The notes under the pieces: generated by a model | Databases searched by the model: none | What the model was told of the DNA's origin: nothing | The model's input: only the letters and a program-made list of their open reading frames with translations | Program-made: the position numbers and the translations under genes | In this document: positions 1-9,874 of the stretch, one piece after another | Position numbering within the stretch: position 1 is the first letter of the stretch | Layout of the letters: each line of letters starts with the position of its first letter | Origin: Rhodoblastus acidophilus | GTDB taxonomy: Bacteria > Pseudomonadota > Alphaproteobacteria > Rhizobiales > Beijerinckiaceae | Length of the DNA: 64,000 nt | Direction of reading: 5' to 3' | NCBI RefSeq assembly: GCF_900187365.1 | Contig: NZ_FYDG01000009.1 | Span: 62,001-126,000, forward strand

Positions 1-2
1 GC

Positions 3-1130
3 GGTTTCGCCGGCAACGCGCTGGGACAATCGTTCTACGCCGGCCTGACGACCGGCGCCGACGCCGCCGCCACGCTCGACCGCGTCGGCGGCGCCGAGCG
101 CGCCGGCGCCAATTTCGCCGCGCTGCAAACCGGCGCGACAATCGCCGACGCCATTTCCAACCAGGCGGCGTTCGGCCTTCAGGGCTCCGGCCCGGACACC
201 AGCGGAATCTCGCACGTCCTGTCCTACGCCGGCGCGCCGAAGAAAGGCCCGATCGTCGTGAAGGGTCCGGCGCCGGCGCCGGCTCGCGACTGGCGCGTCT
301 GGGGCGAGTTCCTCGGCGGCGGCGTCAATGTCGGCGGCGACGGCGGCCGTCCCGGCTTCAACGGCGCGACCTACGGCGGCCTCGCCGGCCTCGACTACCT
401 CGTCCAGCCGAACTGGCTGTTCGGCGTGGCGCTCGGCGGCTCCACCACGCATTACAAGACGTCCCTCGGCGGCAGCGGCGACGTCGACGCCTTCCACGGC
501 GGCCTCTACACCGCCTATGCCTTCGGCCCCGGCTATTATTTCGAGGGGTCCGAGACGTTCTCGGCCAATGACAACAAGGGACAGCGCTGGTCCGGCGGCG
601 CGGCTCTGCAGCAACTCAAGTCGTCCTACGGCTCCTGGGAAGCCCGCACCCGTCTGGAGTTGGGCCGCACCTTCGCCTGGGACGCCGCCACCCAGGTCAC
701 GCCCTTCATCGCGGGCGAGATCGCGGCGCTGCAGAGCGAAGCCTATGCCGAAACGCTGGCCGGCGGCGGCGTCAGCCCGTTCGCGCTTGCGACCGACGCC
801 AAGACGACCATGTCCACCCCGCTGTTCCTCGGCGCGAAACTGTCCGGCGTCTGGACGGACTGGTTCGGCGTGACGGCGCACCCGTTCCTGAGCCTCGCCT
901 GGGTGCATGAGTTCTCGCCGGACCGCAACGTCACCGGACAATTGGTCGCCCTGCCGGGCGCCGGCTTCACCGTCTCCGGCCCGCGCGCGGCCTCCGATCT
1001 CGCCCAGGTCAAGGCGGGCCTCGAACTGACCAACGGCACGCCGCTGTCGGTGTTCGCCAAATTCGGCGGCGAGTTCGCGCCCTCCGTCACCTATTACGGC
1101 GGCCAGGTCGGCGTGAAATACGCGTTCTGA
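3..1130 (+). CDS. Autotransporter-like outer-membrane beta-barrel protein, 3' part only
   Basis: The reading frame is open from the first bases of the window, so this is the last 375 or so codons of a longer gene; an internal ATG at 258 is not the real start. The visible part is rich in Gly, Ala and alternating aromatic residues (for example GGLAGLDYLVQPNWLFGVA), typical of the C-terminal beta-barrel of autotransporters and Omp proteins, and ends in the Phe (GVKYAF) recognised by the BAM machinery. It would sit in the outer membrane and export or anchor an upstream passenger that is not visible. A strong terminator follows. Family assignment is by composition and the terminal signature only. 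Confidence 0.75.
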   Translation, partial: GFAGNALGQSFYAGLTTGADAAATLDRVGGAERAGANFAALQTGATIADAISNQAAFGLQGSGPDTSGISHVLSYAGAPKKGPIVVKGPAPAPARDWRVWGEFLGGGVNVGGDGGRPGFNGATYGGLAGLDYLVQPNWLFGVALGGSTTHYKTSLGGSGDVDAFHGGLYTAYAFGPGYYFEGSETFSANDNKGQRWSGGAALQQLKSSYGSWEARTRLELGRTFAWDAATQVTPFIAGEIAALQSEAYAETLAGGGVSPFALATDAKTTMSTPLFLGAKLSGVWTDWFGVTAHPFLSLAWVHEFSPDRNVTGQLVALPGAGFTVSGPRAASDLAQVKAGLELTNGTPLSVFAKFGGEFAPSVTYYGGQVGVKYAF

Positions 1131-1225
1131 GCGCCGCGCACACGTTATACAACCGTCGCAAAGCCGGGCTATGCTTTGCGGCGGTTGGTGAGCAGGCGTT
1201 TCAGGAAAGAATATTTCGAACAGCG

Positions 1226-1254
1226 AACCGCCGGCCCCAGGCCGGCGGTTTTTT
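1226..1254 (+). terminator. Rho-independent terminator after the autotransporter gene
   Basis: An 11-bp perfect stem (AACCGCCGGCC paired with GGCCGGCGGTT) with a 3-base loop is followed by four further T. It lies between the rightward autotransporter gene and the leftward helicase gene. A second imperfect hairpin at 1151-1186 has no T-run. Confidence 0.85.
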
Positions 1255-1257
1255 GCG

Positions 1258-2352
1258 TCAGATCACCACCGTCAGGCTTTTCGCCGCGCGGGTGACGCCG
1301 GTGTAAAGCCAACGCTCGCGGTTTTCGCGGAAGGCGTAGCTCTCGTCGAACAGCACGACATCATCCCATTGCGAGCCCTGCGCCTTGTGCACCGTCAGGG
1401 CGTAGCCATAGTCGAATTCGTCGGACTCGCGGCGCTGGGCATAGGACAGAGTTTCCTCCGTTCCCTCGAAAAAAGCCGGGAGAACGCCGACCCTGATCGG
1501 CTTTTCGCCTGGCGTCTCCTCGGGAATGAGCATCATGCGAAGCCGCGCCCGCCGCAGGCCGCTGGATTTTTGCACGCGGAACACCGCGCCGTTGAGCAGG
1601 CCCTTGGTCTTGTCGTTGCGCAGGCAGACCAGTTTTTCCCCGACCTCGGGCGCGGCGCCCTTGTAGCCCAACACTTCGCGCAACCGCTTGTTGTAGGCCC
1701 GCCGCGTCTTGTTGAGGCCCACCAGAACCTGATCGGCCTTTTTCACCAGTTCGGCGTCGATATTTTTCCGCGACACCACTTTGAGCAGGCCATAATCGCC
1801 AAAATCCAGCCGTTCGCCGGCGCGCACCTGCATGGACGCCCTGACGATGGGGTTGTCCTCGGCCTGCCGGTGCACCTCTGTCAGCATCATGTCAGGGGTC
1901 TGTTCCGTGAAGAAACCGCCCCCCTTGACCGGCGGCAACTGGGCGGGATCGCCGAGCACCAGCACTTTCTTGCCAAAGGACAGGAGATCGCGGCCCAACT
2001 CCTCATCCACCATCGAGCATTCGTCGATCACGATCAGGCTGGCGCGCGAGGCCGGGGATTCCTCGTTGAGAACGAAGCTCGGCTCCTCCGTTTCCATATC
2101 CTTGGGCCGGTAGATCATGGAATGGATGGTGCGGGCGTCGTCGCAGCCCTTCGAGCGCAGCACCAGCGCCGCCTTGCCGGTGAAGGCGCCGAACTGCACC
2201 TCGCCATCGACCTGTCCGGCGAGATGACGGGCGAGCGTGGTCTTGCCGGTTCCGGCATAGCCGAACAGGCGGAAAACCTGCGGCGATTTCGGGTCTTCCA
2301 CCCAATCCGCCACCGCTTTGAGCGCTTTTTCCTGTTGCGCCGACCAGGCCAT
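1258..2352 (-). CDS. RecD-like superfamily 1B DNA helicase / ATPase
   Basis: The 364-residue protein has Walker A GYAGTGKTT at residues 31-39, Walker B with DECSMVD at 110-116, and the UvrD/RecD C-terminal signature TVHKAQGSQWDD near residue 320, followed by the arginine-finger region GVTRA. This is the compact RecD2/Dda-like layout without RecBC partners, so a stand-alone 5'-3' DNA unwinding role in repair or recombination is inferred from the family. It is divergent from ohr with about 120 bp between the starts. The ATG at 2352 opens directly into the conserved start (MAWSAQQEKAL). Confidence 0.85.
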   Translation of the reverse strand: MAWSAQQEKALKAVADWVEDPKSPQVFRLFGYAGTGKTTLARHLAGQVDGEVQFGAFTGKAALVLRSKGCDDARTIHSMIYRPKDMETEEPSFVLNEESPASRASLIVIDECSMVDEELGRDLLSFGKKVLVLGDPAQLPPVKGGGFFTEQTPDMMLTEVHRQAEDNPIVRASMQVRAGERLDFGDYGLLKVVSRKNIDAELVKKADQVLVGLNKTRRAYNKRLREVLGYKGAAPEVGEKLVCLRNDKTKGLLNGAVFRVQKSSGLRRARLRMMLIPEETPGEKPIRVGVLPAFFEGTEETLSYAQRRESDEFDYGYALTVHKAQGSQWDDVVLFDESYAFRENRERWLYTGVTRAAKSLTVVI

Positions 2353-2476
2353 TTCACCCTCGAAAAATGGAACCTTTATAGAACATCGATACGAAAGGAA
2401 AGACTGCGGCGTGACATTGACGAAACAAGCAGCGTGTTACAGCGTTGTCCGCGCAGTTTGCGCCGGAGGACCGTCC

Positions 2477-2920
2477 ATGACCGTTTCCAACATCAAAACG
2501 CTTGAATCCGCCACCGCCGTCTCGACCGGAGGCCGCAACGGCCATTCCGAAACCGACGATGGCTCGGTGACCGTCGATCTCAGCGTGCGAAAAGGCATGG
2601 GCGGGCCGGGCAAGGAAGGCACGACCACGCCGGAGCACCTGTTCGCCGCCGGCTACGCCGCCTGTTTCGGCGGCGCCGTGGATTTCGCGGCCTCGCAGCA
2701 CAAAGTGAAGATTGCGGACGCCAAGGTCACCTGCAAGGTGGACGTCGGCCCCCGCGACGCCGGCGGATTCGGCATTGCGGTGAAGATGAAGGTGGAGTCG
2801 CAGAGCGTGCCGACCGAGCAGTTGCGCGAGATCGTCAACGAAGCGCATGAAAAGATCTGCCCCTACAGCCATGCGACGCGGGACAATATTCCGTTCGAGC
2901 TGGAAGTCGTCGGCGCCTAA
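2477..2920 (+). CDS. ohr: Organic hydroperoxide resistance protein (Ohr/OsmC family)
   Basis: Ohr is a cytosolic thiol peroxidase that reduces organic and fatty-acid hydroperoxides. The 147-residue product has the two family cysteines: Cys63 in AACFGGAV and Cys128 in CPYSHATR, plus the [10 protein letters not shown] helix with the conserved Glu. The start at 2477 is chosen because GGAGGA sits 6 bases upstream and gives the normal Ohr length; the frame is open further upstream without homology. I saw no marR-type ohrR next to it, so its regulator is elsewhere or absent. The gene overlaps the end of the convergent rlmN by 4 bp. Confidence 0.93.
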   Translation: MTVSNIKTLESATAVSTGGRNGHSETDDGSVTVDLSVRKGMGGPGKEGTTTPEHLFAAGYAACFGGAVDFAASQHKVKIADAKVTCKVDVGPRDAGGFGIAVKMKVESQSVPTEQLREIVNEAHEKICPYSHATRDNIPFELEVVGA

Positions 2921-4119
2921 TCCAGCTCCGCCGCCAGCCTCGCGCGCGCCCGCAGTTTTTCGGTCTCGCTTTTCAACTGCCCGCAGGCGGCCAAAATGTC
3001 GCGGCCCCGAGGGGTGCGCACGGGGCTGGCGTAACCGGCGTTGAACACGATGTCGGAAAATTTCTCGATCGTCTCCCAGTCCGAACACTCGTAAGGCGCG
3101 CCGGGCCAGGGATTGAACGGGATCAGGTTGATCTTGGCCGGAATGCCCTTAAGCAGGCGCACCAGCTCGCGCGCCTCGGCCGGCGAATCGTTGACGCCCT
3201 TGAGCATCACGTACTCGAACGTGATGCGCCGGGCGTTCGAGGCGCCGGGATAATCGCGGCAGGCCTGCAACAATTCCTTGATCGGATATTTCTTGTTGAG
3301 CGGCACCAGTTTGTCGCGCAGATCGTCGCGCACCGCATGGAGCGAGATCGCCAGCGCCGCGCCGGACTCCTCGCCCAGCCGCGAAATTTCCGGCACGACG
3401 CCGGAGGTCGAAACGGTGATGCGGCGCTTCGACAGCGACAGGCCGTCTCCGTCCGACAAAATATCCACGGCGTCGCGGACATTATCGAAATTGTACAGCG
3501 GCTCGCCCATCCCCATGAACACGATGTTGGAGACGGCGCGCACGCCCTCGCCGGAGGGGATCAGGCCGCCATCGTCGGGCCGCGACAGCCCCGGAAAATC
3601 GCCCAAACGCTCGCGCGCGACAATCAACTGGGACACAATCTCCGCCGTGGTGAGATTGCGCACCAGCCTTTGCGTGCCGGTATGGCAAAATGTGCAGTTC
3701 AGCGTGCAGCCGACCTGGCTGGAAACGCAGAGCGTGCCACGGTCGCTTTCGGGAATATAGACGCATTCCACTTCCGCGCCTTGGTCGAGCGCATCGACCG
3801 GCGCCATGCGGATCAGCCATTTGCGGGTGCCGTCGCTCGACACCTGCTCCTCCGCCACCTCTGGCCGCGCCAGCGAAAAATGCTCGGCGAGCTTGGCCCG
3901 CATCACCTTGGACACATTGAGCATGGCGTCGAAGTCGCGCACGCCATGGAAATAGATCCAGTGCCACAACTGCGCCACGCGCATGCGGATTTCGCGGTCG
4001 GGCGTGCCGATCCCATGAAGGGCCTCGGCGAGACCGGCGCGGGTCAGGCCGACCAGCGAGGGTTTGACAGTATCGAGGACGGCCACGCCTTGCGGCATGG
4101 CCTCGGCGGCCCGCGTCAT
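2917..4119 (-). CDS. rlmN: RlmN, 23S rRNA A2503 / tRNA A37 C2-methyltransferase (radical SAM)
   Basis: The 400-residue protein carries the radical-SAM cluster motif C138-x3-C142-x2-C145 (CTLNCTFC), the SAM-binding GMGEPL stretch, and the C-terminal Cys near 379 that is the methylated intermediate in RlmN. It methylates carbon 2 of A2503 in 23S rRNA and A37 in some tRNAs, so it acts on ribosome fidelity in the cytoplasm. RlmN rather than Cfr is preferred because Cfr is an acquired resistance gene and the context here is core chromosome. Length is slightly above the usual 360-390. Confidence 0.95.
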   Translation of the reverse strand: MTRAAEAMPQGVAVLDTVKPSLVGLTRAGLAEALHGIGTPDREIRMRVAQLWHWIYFHGVRDFDAMLNVSKVMRAKLAEHFSLARPEVAEEQVSSDGTRKWLIRMAPVDALDQGAEVECVYIPESDRGTLCVSSQVGCTLNCTFCHTGTQRLVRNLTTAEIVSQLIVARERLGDFPGLSRPDDGGLIPSGEGVRAVSNIVFMGMGEPLYNFDNVRDAVDILSDGDGLSLSKRRITVSTSGVVPEISRLGEESGAALAISLHAVRDDLRDKLVPLNKKYPIKELLQACRDYPGASNARRITFEYVMLKGVNDSPAEARELVRLLKGIPAKINLIPFNPWPGAPYECSDWETIEKFSDIVFNAGYASPVRTPRGRDILAACGQLKSETEKLRARARLAAELD

Positions 4120-4193
4120 GCGGAATCCCTTATTTCGAGGAAAGTTTTGCCGCTTGTATCACGAAACGCAGGGCGGGAAAACCAGCCGCCCGG

Positions 4194-5261
4194 TCAGGGC
4201 TGCGCCACCGCCTTCAACCCGGCGGACGTCAGCGCGCCGCCGACCACGCAGGGGATGCCGATCGCGGCCCCGGCCCCCGTGAGCGCCGCGCCGAGGCAGC
4301 CCAGCGACAGCGCGCCTTCGCCGACCTGGCCCCACATCGCCATGTTGCGCGAGGAATTGGGCCCGCGCAGCTTCAACTCCTCTATGGAGGCCACCGCCTG
4401 TTTGCGCAAATAGCCGGTGTCCACCGTATCGGCGGCGCGCACCACCTCTTTCAAAACCGGCGCCACCTCCTCCGGCTGCTTCTTCTCCATGGCTTTGAGC
4501 ATGGCCAGCAGCGCGGCGGAGCGCGAGGCGTTTTCCGCCAGCGTATAGGCGGCCATATTGCCGATGGTGAGTTTCGCCACGCTCTCGCGGTCCTTCGACC
4601 ACGGCAGCAGCGCCACCAGCCGGGCGATGGGAATAACGTCGCCGGTGGCGAAATAGAAGCCCCACAACGTATCCAGCAAATCGGAATTGCTTTCGAAGGT
4701 CGGCTTGTGCGGCGGTTGTTCCGGCGTGGAGAAGGTCACGAGATCTTTCATCTTGTCCCAATTGCTCGGCTTGGCGTCCTCCAGCTCGATCTCGTTGAGC
4801 ACGGGCGAGGAGCCGTCGAGATAGGCGGCGATCATGCCGGAGCGGCCGGGAATGTGCCTTTCCAGCCGCCGCATCAAATCCTTCCAGTCGGACAGGCCGG
4901 AATAGGCCAGCGCGCGCACCAGGATCCATTGGTCCTCATGCGGCAGAATCGTCAGTTGCACCAGCAGCTTGTCGGCATGGGCGCCCTCGCGGTTCAGCAC
5001 GCCGGCGAGAAAGCCCAGATAAACGCCGGCCTGCTCGGGATCGCGCAGCGATCCCGCCTTGCTCAACGTGAGAAAGGCGTAAGGCGTCTTCGCCGGCTCG
5101 GGAGCCTCGGCGTAATGAAACATCCAGGCCAAGGTCTGCGTCGTCGGGGAATATTTTTGCAATGCGGCCGCCGTCGCAGCCGGCGGCGCGGCGCCGCTCC
5201 GCGCCTCGGGCGCCGGCAAGACCAGCAGCGCCGCCAGGGTCATCGTGATGCAGTGACGCAT
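4194..5261 (-). CDS. Secreted or periplasmic protein of unknown function
   Basis: No family is recognised. The 355-residue product starts at the ATG at 5261, four bases after GGGAGA; an in-frame ATG at 5276 has no ribosome site. It opens with a signal peptide (MRHCITMTLAALLVLPAP). The middle is helical with Leu/Ala repeats resembling TPR- or HEAT-like helical hairpins (residues about 60-300), and the end (about 310-350) is a Gly/Ala-rich hydrophobic segment that could insert in a membrane. It lies upstream of rlmN on the same strand with 74 bp between, and divergent from a DUF2809 gene. Confidence 0.7.
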   Translation of the reverse strand: MRHCITMTLAALLVLPAPEARSGAAPPAATAAALQKYSPTTQTLAWMFHYAEAPEPAKTPYAFLTLSKAGSLRDPEQAGVYLGFLAGVLNREGAHADKLLVQLTILPHEDQWILVRALAYSGLSDWKDLMRRLERHIPGRSGMIAAYLDGSSPVLNEIELEDAKPSNWDKMKDLVTFSTPEQPPHKPTFESNSDLLDTLWGFYFATGDVIPIARLVALLPWSKDRESVAKLTIGNMAAYTLAENASRSAALLAMLKAMEKKQPEEVAPVLKEVVRAADTVDTGYLRKQAVASIEELKLRGPNSSRNMAMWGQVGEGALSLGCLGAALTGAGAAIGIPCVVGGALTSAGLKAVAQP

Positions 5262-5404
5262 GGGGTCTCCCTTCAAGGCGCGGCCTCGACTTGCGCGGCG
5301 GACCGGCGCTTTTTGTGGAGCAACGGGGGAGAAGTCGTGTCCGACCCTGAAAAGATCATGGCGTGAGCCTTGCGCGACTCGCCGCCATCGCTCAGGAGAG
5401 GGCG

Positions 5405-5815
5405 ATGAGACTTTCGCTTCCGCTCCAACGCATGTTCGCGCTGGCCCTCGTGGTCGCCGCCGGCGTGTTTCTCCGCGGCTATGGCCACAGGTTCGGCGTC
5501 CCGTCTTTTTGGGTCAAATATGGCGGCTCGGCGCTGTGGGCGGCGATGTATTTCCTGGTCTTCGCCGTGCTGCTGCGCGCCCGCCCACGCGAACAGGCGC
5601 TTTATGTCGCTGCGCTGGCCTGCGCGCTGATCGAATGCCTCAAGCTCGTACATACGCCCGCTCTGGAAGCGTTTCGCATGACCTCAACCGGCGCCTGGAC
5701 GCTGGGACGGGTGTTCTCGGGCTGGAATTTCCTGGCTTATGGCGCGGGCCTTGCAAGCGCCTATGGACTGGACCGGCTGATGGGACCGGGCGCCGCCAAG
5801 CGGCGCAGTAAATAA
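5405..5815 (+). CDS. DUF2809-family small membrane protein
   Basis: The 136-residue protein has four predicted membrane helices and DUF2809-type signatures: VKYGGSALWAAMYF, the ALIECLKL helix and a C-terminal FSGWNFLAYGAGL stretch. The function of the family is unknown. The start at 5405 follows AGGAG with a six-base spacer; an in-frame ATG-like extension to 5363 has no such site. The 35-bp gap to the next gene suggests co-transcription with the methyltransferase. Confidence 0.75.
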   Translation: MRLSLPLQRMFALALVVAAGVFLRGYGHRFGVPSFWVKYGGSALWAAMYFLVFAVLLRARPREQALYVAALACALIECLKLVHTPALEAFRMTSTGAWTLGRVFSGWNFLAYGAGLASAYGLDRLMGPGAAKRRSK

Positions 5816-5850
5816 CTAGACTTTATCGACTTAAAGCGGCAAATAGTATC

Positions 5851-6621
5851 ATGCGCGATTGGAACTGCGACCTTTATCTCAAATTCGAGCGCGAACGCGC
5901 GCAAGCCGCCCGCGACCTTCTGTCGCGCGTTCCGCCGCTGGCCCCGCGCAAGATCGTCGATCTCGGCTGCGGCCCCGGCAACAGCTCGGCCATCCTGTCG
6001 CTCTACTATCGCTGTGACGAGATTCTCGGCATCGACCGCTCGCCCAGCATGATCAAGGCGGCGCGCGCCCGACTGCCCGCGGCGAATTTCGTCGAGGCCG
6101 ACCTCGCGCAATGGACGCCCGAGGCCAAGGTCGATCTGATTTTCGCCAATTCGGCCATACATTTCGCCCCCAGCCACGAAAAGCTGCTGCCGAAACTGCT
6201 GTCGTTCCTCAAGCCGGGCGGCGTTCTCGCGGTGCAGATGCCCAATGTGCTGCAGGACCCCGCCCACGCCCTGATGCGCATGGTGGCTGTGGACGGACCC
6301 TGGATGGAAAAACTGGCGCCGGTTGCGAAAAGCCGCGCCGCCATCGGATCGATCGACGATTATTACGCCTGGCTGTCGCCCCATGTGCAACACGTCGATC
6401 TCTGGCAGACCGTCTATGTTCACCCGCTGAACGGCCACGACGAGGTGATCGACTGGTTCGCCGGTTCGGCGCTGCTGCCGTTCCTCGACCGGCTCGGCGA
6501 CGACGAAAGCGCGGCGTTTCTGGCGCATTACCGGCGCGAACTGGAAATGGCCTATCTGGCGCAGGACGACGGCAAGGTGCTGCTGCACTATCCCCGCCTG
6601 TTTTTCGTCGCCCAAGTCTGA
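5851..6621 (+). CDS. tam: Trans-aconitate 2-methyltransferase
   Basis: A 256-residue class I SAM methyltransferase. Motif I is VDLGCGPGNSSAIL near residue 40, followed by the acidic GIDRSPSMI and the FVEADLAQW motif, and the family-specific NSAIHFAPSHEKLLP and MPNVLQDPAH. Tam methylates trans-aconitate, an inhibitor formed spontaneously from the citric-acid-cycle intermediate cis-aconitate. The N-terminal WNCDLYLKFE matches the WNPxLYLxF start of the family, which supports the ATG at 5851. Confidence 0.9.
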   Translation: MRDWNCDLYLKFERERAQAARDLLSRVPPLAPRKIVDLGCGPGNSSAILSLYYRCDEILGIDRSPSMIKAARARLPAANFVEADLAQWTPEAKVDLIFANSAIHFAPSHEKLLPKLLSFLKPGGVLAVQMPNVLQDPAHALMRMVAVDGPWMEKLAPVAKSRAAIGSIDDYYAWLSPHVQHVDLWQTVYVHPLNGHDEVIDWFAGSALLPFLDRLGDDESAAFLAHYRRELEMAYLAQDDGKVLLHYPRLFFVAQV

Positions 6622-6718
6622 AGCGGCGGCGCGGTCCCGGCGGCCGCGTCCGGCCCGCGACGAACGAACATGACCTTCGCTTCTTGCGCTCGCCACATTT
6701 TGACGGCACACAGGGCGC

Positions 6719-7531
6719 ATGGCTCAAGCTCTGACACGCGCTCTCATTCTGATCGCCGCCGCCAGCCCGGCCTTCGCCGGAGGCCTGCCCGCGCATCCGC
6801 TGATCCCGCGGCCACGTCCGGTTTTTCCGGGCGACCCGCCGCCGGGAAGCCTGCCGCCCGATGCGGCGGACGTGTACGGCGCGGATTCATCCGTCGTCGA
6901 ACTGTCGCCGGCCCAGACCGCGCCGGACAGCCAAACGGCCCCGGCAAGCCAAGCCGCGTTTGGCGACCCGCCGTCCGGGCCGGTCAATGTTCCGGTGCCG
7001 CCGGAGGCCCGTGTCGATACGCCGCAGCCGCCTTACGACCCGCGCCCGACCGGCCTCGACCCCGACGGGTTCAGCGTGGCGGAAAAAACGGGACTCGCCG
7101 ATCTCACCCGCAAATACGCCGCCCGCCACGGCTTGCCGCTGGAATTGTTGCACCGCATCATCATGCGCGAAAGCAAATACAAGCCGCATCTGGTGCATCG
7201 CCACTATTACGGGCTGATGCAGATCACCTCGGCCACGGCGCGCGGCATGGGCTACAAGGGCTCGGCCAAGGGGCTGCTCGACGCCGAGACCAATCTCGCC
7301 TATGCGACGCCCTATCTCGCCAACGCCTGGGCGTTGGCCGATGGCGACATTGACCGGGCGGTCCGGCTTTACGCCTCGGGCTATTACTACACCGCCAAAA
7401 GCAAGGGGATGCTCGGCGCGATGCGCGACGCCCACTCCCCGCCGATCGCGCCCGAGGCGGGCCAACAGCCGACGCTGGCCGCTCCGCCGCCGCCGCAGAC
7501 GAGTTTTTTCGGCGGGCTGTTCGGGCGCTGA
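6719..7531 (+). CDS. Lytic transglycosylase (SLT domain), secreted
   Basis: The 270-residue protein has a signal peptide (MAQALTRALILIAAASPAFA), a Pro/Ala/Asp-rich linker (residues about 25-120), then an SLT-type lysozyme fold. The catalytic Glu is in IIMRESKYKPHL and is followed by the YYGLMQITSATARGMGY motif and the NLAYATPYLANAW helix. It should cleave the MurNAc-GlcNAc bond in periplasmic peptidoglycan to the anhydro form. The C-terminal tail (residues about 235-270) is Pro-rich and ends FFGGLFGR. No secretion or conjugation genes flank it, so a general wall-remodelling role is most likely. Confidence 0.85.
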   Translation: MAQALTRALILIAAASPAFAGGLPAHPLIPRPRPVFPGDPPPGSLPPDAADVYGADSSVVELSPAQTAPDSQTAPASQAAFGDPPSGPVNVPVPPEARVDTPQPPYDPRPTGLDPDGFSVAEKTGLADLTRKYAARHGLPLELLHRIIMRESKYKPHLVHRHYYGLMQITSATARGMGYKGSAKGLLDAETNLAYATPYLANAWALADGDIDRAVRLYASGYYYTAKSKGMLGAMRDAHSPPIAPEAGQQPTLAAPPPPQTSFFGGLFGR

Positions 7532-7587
7532 TCCCTTGCATCCTTGGCCTGCCCATCTTATCTGCTGACGTGAGCTTGGGGGAAGCA

Positions 7588-8040
7588 ATGGCGAGCGAAA
7601 GCGGCGCGCAGGCTCTGCGCCTCATGGCCATGGACGAGGACGATCTCGCGATTCTCTCGGCCCATGTGCAAGACGCGGTGCTGCATGTTCGGGACATGCT
7701 GTTCCAGCCGAGAGAGCGGCGCTTCATTCTCGCGCTGCACCGCTACGACTGGGTCCGCACCAACGCCCATTTGCGCGTCCAGGCCGGCCTGCATTTCGAA
7801 CATGTGCGCAAGGCCGCGCTGCATGGCTTCAGCCAGGACCGCCCCGACGACATCCTGAACCTGCTGTCCATCGTCTTTGCGCCCGGCGACGCGCCGTCGG
7901 GCGAGATCGTCCTCACCTTCTCCGGCGGCTGCGCCATCAAGCTGGAGGTGGAGTGCATCGAAGGGCGTCTGGCCGATCTCGGGCCGCGCTGGCCCTGCAA
8001 ACACGCGCCCGAGCATGCCCGCGCCGCTGGCGAAGCTTGA
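7588..8040 (+). CDS. DUF2948-family protein
   Basis: A 150-residue cytosolic protein typical of the small conserved gene that precedes hisD in many Rhizobiales and annotated as DUF2948; its function is not known. Hallmarks seen are the start LRLMAMDEDDLAILSAHVQD, the RRFILALHRYDW stretch, and LTFSGGCAIKLEVECI toward the end. The ATG at 7588 is preferred over the in-frame GTG at 7570 because GGGGGAAG lies directly upstream. It is 50 bp before hisD and probably co-transcribed with it. Confidence 0.85.
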   Translation: MASESGAQALRLMAMDEDDLAILSAHVQDAVLHVRDMLFQPRERRFILALHRYDWVRTNAHLRVQAGLHFEHVRKAALHGFSQDRPDDILNLLSIVFAPGDAPSGEIVLTFSGGCAIKLEVECIEGRLADLGPRWPCKHAPEHARAAGEA

Positions 8041-8090
8041 CAAAAAGCTCCCGCGCGCCCAATTCGCACCTTTCTACCGGGAGCCCCAAA

Positions 8091-9386
8091 ATGCCCTTCA
8101 GGCTTGACGCCGCCGCCGAGAATTTCTCACGCGAGTTCGAGGCGCTGCTGCATATGAAGCGCGAGACCTCGGAGGATGTCGATCAGACCGTGCGCGACAT
8201 CATCGCCGACGTAATCGCACGCGGCGACGACGCTCTCATCGACTATTCCAGGAAATTCGACCGCATCGAGCTGACGCCGGACACGTTGCGCTTTTCCAAA
8301 GCGGAAATCGAAGCCGCCGTCGCCGCTTGCCCGAAGGAGCAGGTCGACGCGCTGAAACTCGCGCGCGACCGCATCGCTTTCTTCCACGACAAGCAGAAGC
8401 CGGCCGATCTGCGTTTCACGGATTCCGCCGGCGTCGAACTGGGCTGGCGCTGGAGCGCGGTCGAATCCGTCGGCCTTTATGTGCCCGGCGGCACCGCCTC
8501 CTATCCGTCCTCGGTGCTGATGAACGCCCTGCCCGCCAAGGTCGCCGGCGTCGAGCGCCTCGTCATGGTCGCCCCGGCGCCTGACGGAAAAATCTCGCCG
8601 CTGGTGCTGGCCGCCGCCCATCTCGCCGGCGTGGACGAGATCTATCGCATCGGCGGCGCCCAGGCCATCGCCGCCCTCGCCTATGGCACCAAAACCATCG
8701 CGCCGGTGGCGAAGATCGTCGGCCCCGGCAACGCCTATGTCGCCGCCGCCAAGCGCCGCGTGTTCGGCCAATGCGGCATCGACATGATCGCCGGCCCGTC
8801 CGAAGTGCTGATTCTGGCGGACAAGACCGCCAATCCGCAATGGATCGCCATCGACCTGCTGGCGCAGGCCGAGCACGACACGGCGGCGCAGAGCATTCTC
8901 ATCACCGACGAGCCCGCCTTGGCCGACGCCGTGGAAGCCGCGGTCGAGGCGCGGCTGCAAACCCTTCCGCGCCGGGCGATCGCCGAAAAGAGCTGGCGCG
9001 AGCTGGGCGCGATCGTCGTGGTGAAGACGCTGGCCGATTCGATCCCGCTGGCCGACCGCATCGCGGCCGAACATCTGGAAATCATGGCGGCGGACGCCGA
9101 GGCCCTGGCGTCCCGCGTGCGCAACGCCGGCGCGCTGTTCATCGGCGCGCATACGCCGGAAGCCATCGGCGATTATGTCGGCGGCAGCAACCACGTCCTG
9201 CCCACCGCCCGCTCCGCGCGCTTCTCCTCCGGCCTCAACGTGCTGGATTTCATGAAGCGCACGTCGATCCTGAAATGTTCGGCGGCCTCGCTGCAAAAGA
9301 TCGGTCCGGCCGCCGTGACGCTCGGCAAGGCGGAAAATCTCGACGCCCACGCGCTGTCAGTGGCGCTGCGGCTGGAGGAAAAATGA
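8091..9386 (+). CDS. hisD: Histidinol dehydrogenase
   Basis: HisD carries out the last two steps of histidine synthesis, oxidising L-histidinol to L-histidine with two NAD+ and a bound zinc. The 431-residue protein shows [25 protein letters not shown], the [17 protein letters not shown] segment, [30 protein letters not shown] and the zinc/catalytic GGSNHVLPT region. The start at 8091 follows CGGGAG; the frame extends upstream without homology. Its stop overlaps the next start (ATGA), so it is coupled to the UPF0262 gene. Confidence 0.97.
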   Translation: MPFRLDAAAENFSREFEALLHMKRETSEDVDQTVRDIIADVIARGDDALIDYSRKFDRIELTPDTLRFSKAEIEAAVAACPKEQVDALKLARDRIAFFHDKQKPADLRFTDSAGVELGWRWSAVESVGLYVPGGTASYPSSVLMNALPAKVAGVERLVMVAPAPDGKISPLVLAAAHLAGVDEIYRIGGAQAIAALAYGTKTIAPVAKIVGPGNAYVAAAKRRVFGQCGIDMIAGPSEVLILADKTANPQWIAIDLLAQAEHDTAAQSILITDEPALADAVEAAVEARLQTLPRRAIAEKSWRELGAIVVVKTLADSIPLADRIAAEHLEIMAADAEALASRVRNAGALFIGAHTPEAIGDYVGGSNHVLPTARSARFSSGLNVLDFMKRTSILKCSAASLQKIGPAAVTLGKAENLDAHALSVALRLEEK

Positions 9387-9874
9387 CCGACGATCCCGTT
9401 CGCCGCGACCGTCTCATCGCGGTGACGCTCGACGAGGAAGCCTTCGGGCGCGGAACTCCCGACCAGGAGCACGAGCGCGCCATCGCGATCTACGACCTGA
9501 TCGAGGACAACAACTTCGGCTTGCCGGGCCGCGACGTCGGCCCCTACCGGCTGACCATCGGCCTGATCGACGCCAAACTCGCGCTCAACATCGCCGACGA
9601 GGCCGGCGCGCCGGTCATGACCCATATTCTGTCGCTCAGTCCGTTTCGCGGCATGCTCAAGGACTATTTCCTGATCTGCGAGAGCTATTTCGCCGCGATC
9701 CGCACCGCGAGCCCGGCGCAGATCGAGGCGATCGACATGGGACGGCGCGGCCTGCACAATGAGGGCGCGCAATTGCTGGCCGACCGGCTGCGCGGCAAGG
9801 TCGATTGCGATTTCGACACGGCGCGGCGCCTGTTCACCCTCATCACCGCACTGCACTGGAAGGGCGAGGCTTGA
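9383..9874 (+). CDS. UPF0262-family protein
   Basis: A 163-residue protein of the alphaproteobacterial UPF0262 family, which nearly always follows hisD; the role is unknown. Recognised stretches include ALDEE-like VTLDEEAF, the [15 protein letters not shown] helix, the [19 protein letters not shown] region and the [16 protein letters not shown] helix. It starts inside the hisD stop (ATGA overlap, GGAGG upstream) and ends inside the start of the phosphatase gene, so translation of the three is linked. Confidence 0.9.
   Translation: MTDDPVRRDRLIAVTLDEEAFGRGTPDQEHERAIAIYDLIEDNNFGLPGRDVGPYRLTIGLIDAKLALNIADEAGAPVMTHILSLSPFRGMLKDYFLICESYFAAIRTASPAQIEAIDMGRRGLHNEGAQLLADRLRGKVDCDFDTARRLFTLITALHWKGEA

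Noticed and set aside
1151-1186. Hairpin after the autotransporter gene as a second terminator
   Set aside because: The stem has a wobble and no T-run follows; the terminator at 1226-1254 is better.
1369-2505. Long rightward frame opposite the RecD-like helicase
   Set aside because: It is an antisense shadow with Arg/His/Gln-rich composition and no motif; the leftward helicase has clear ATPase motifs.
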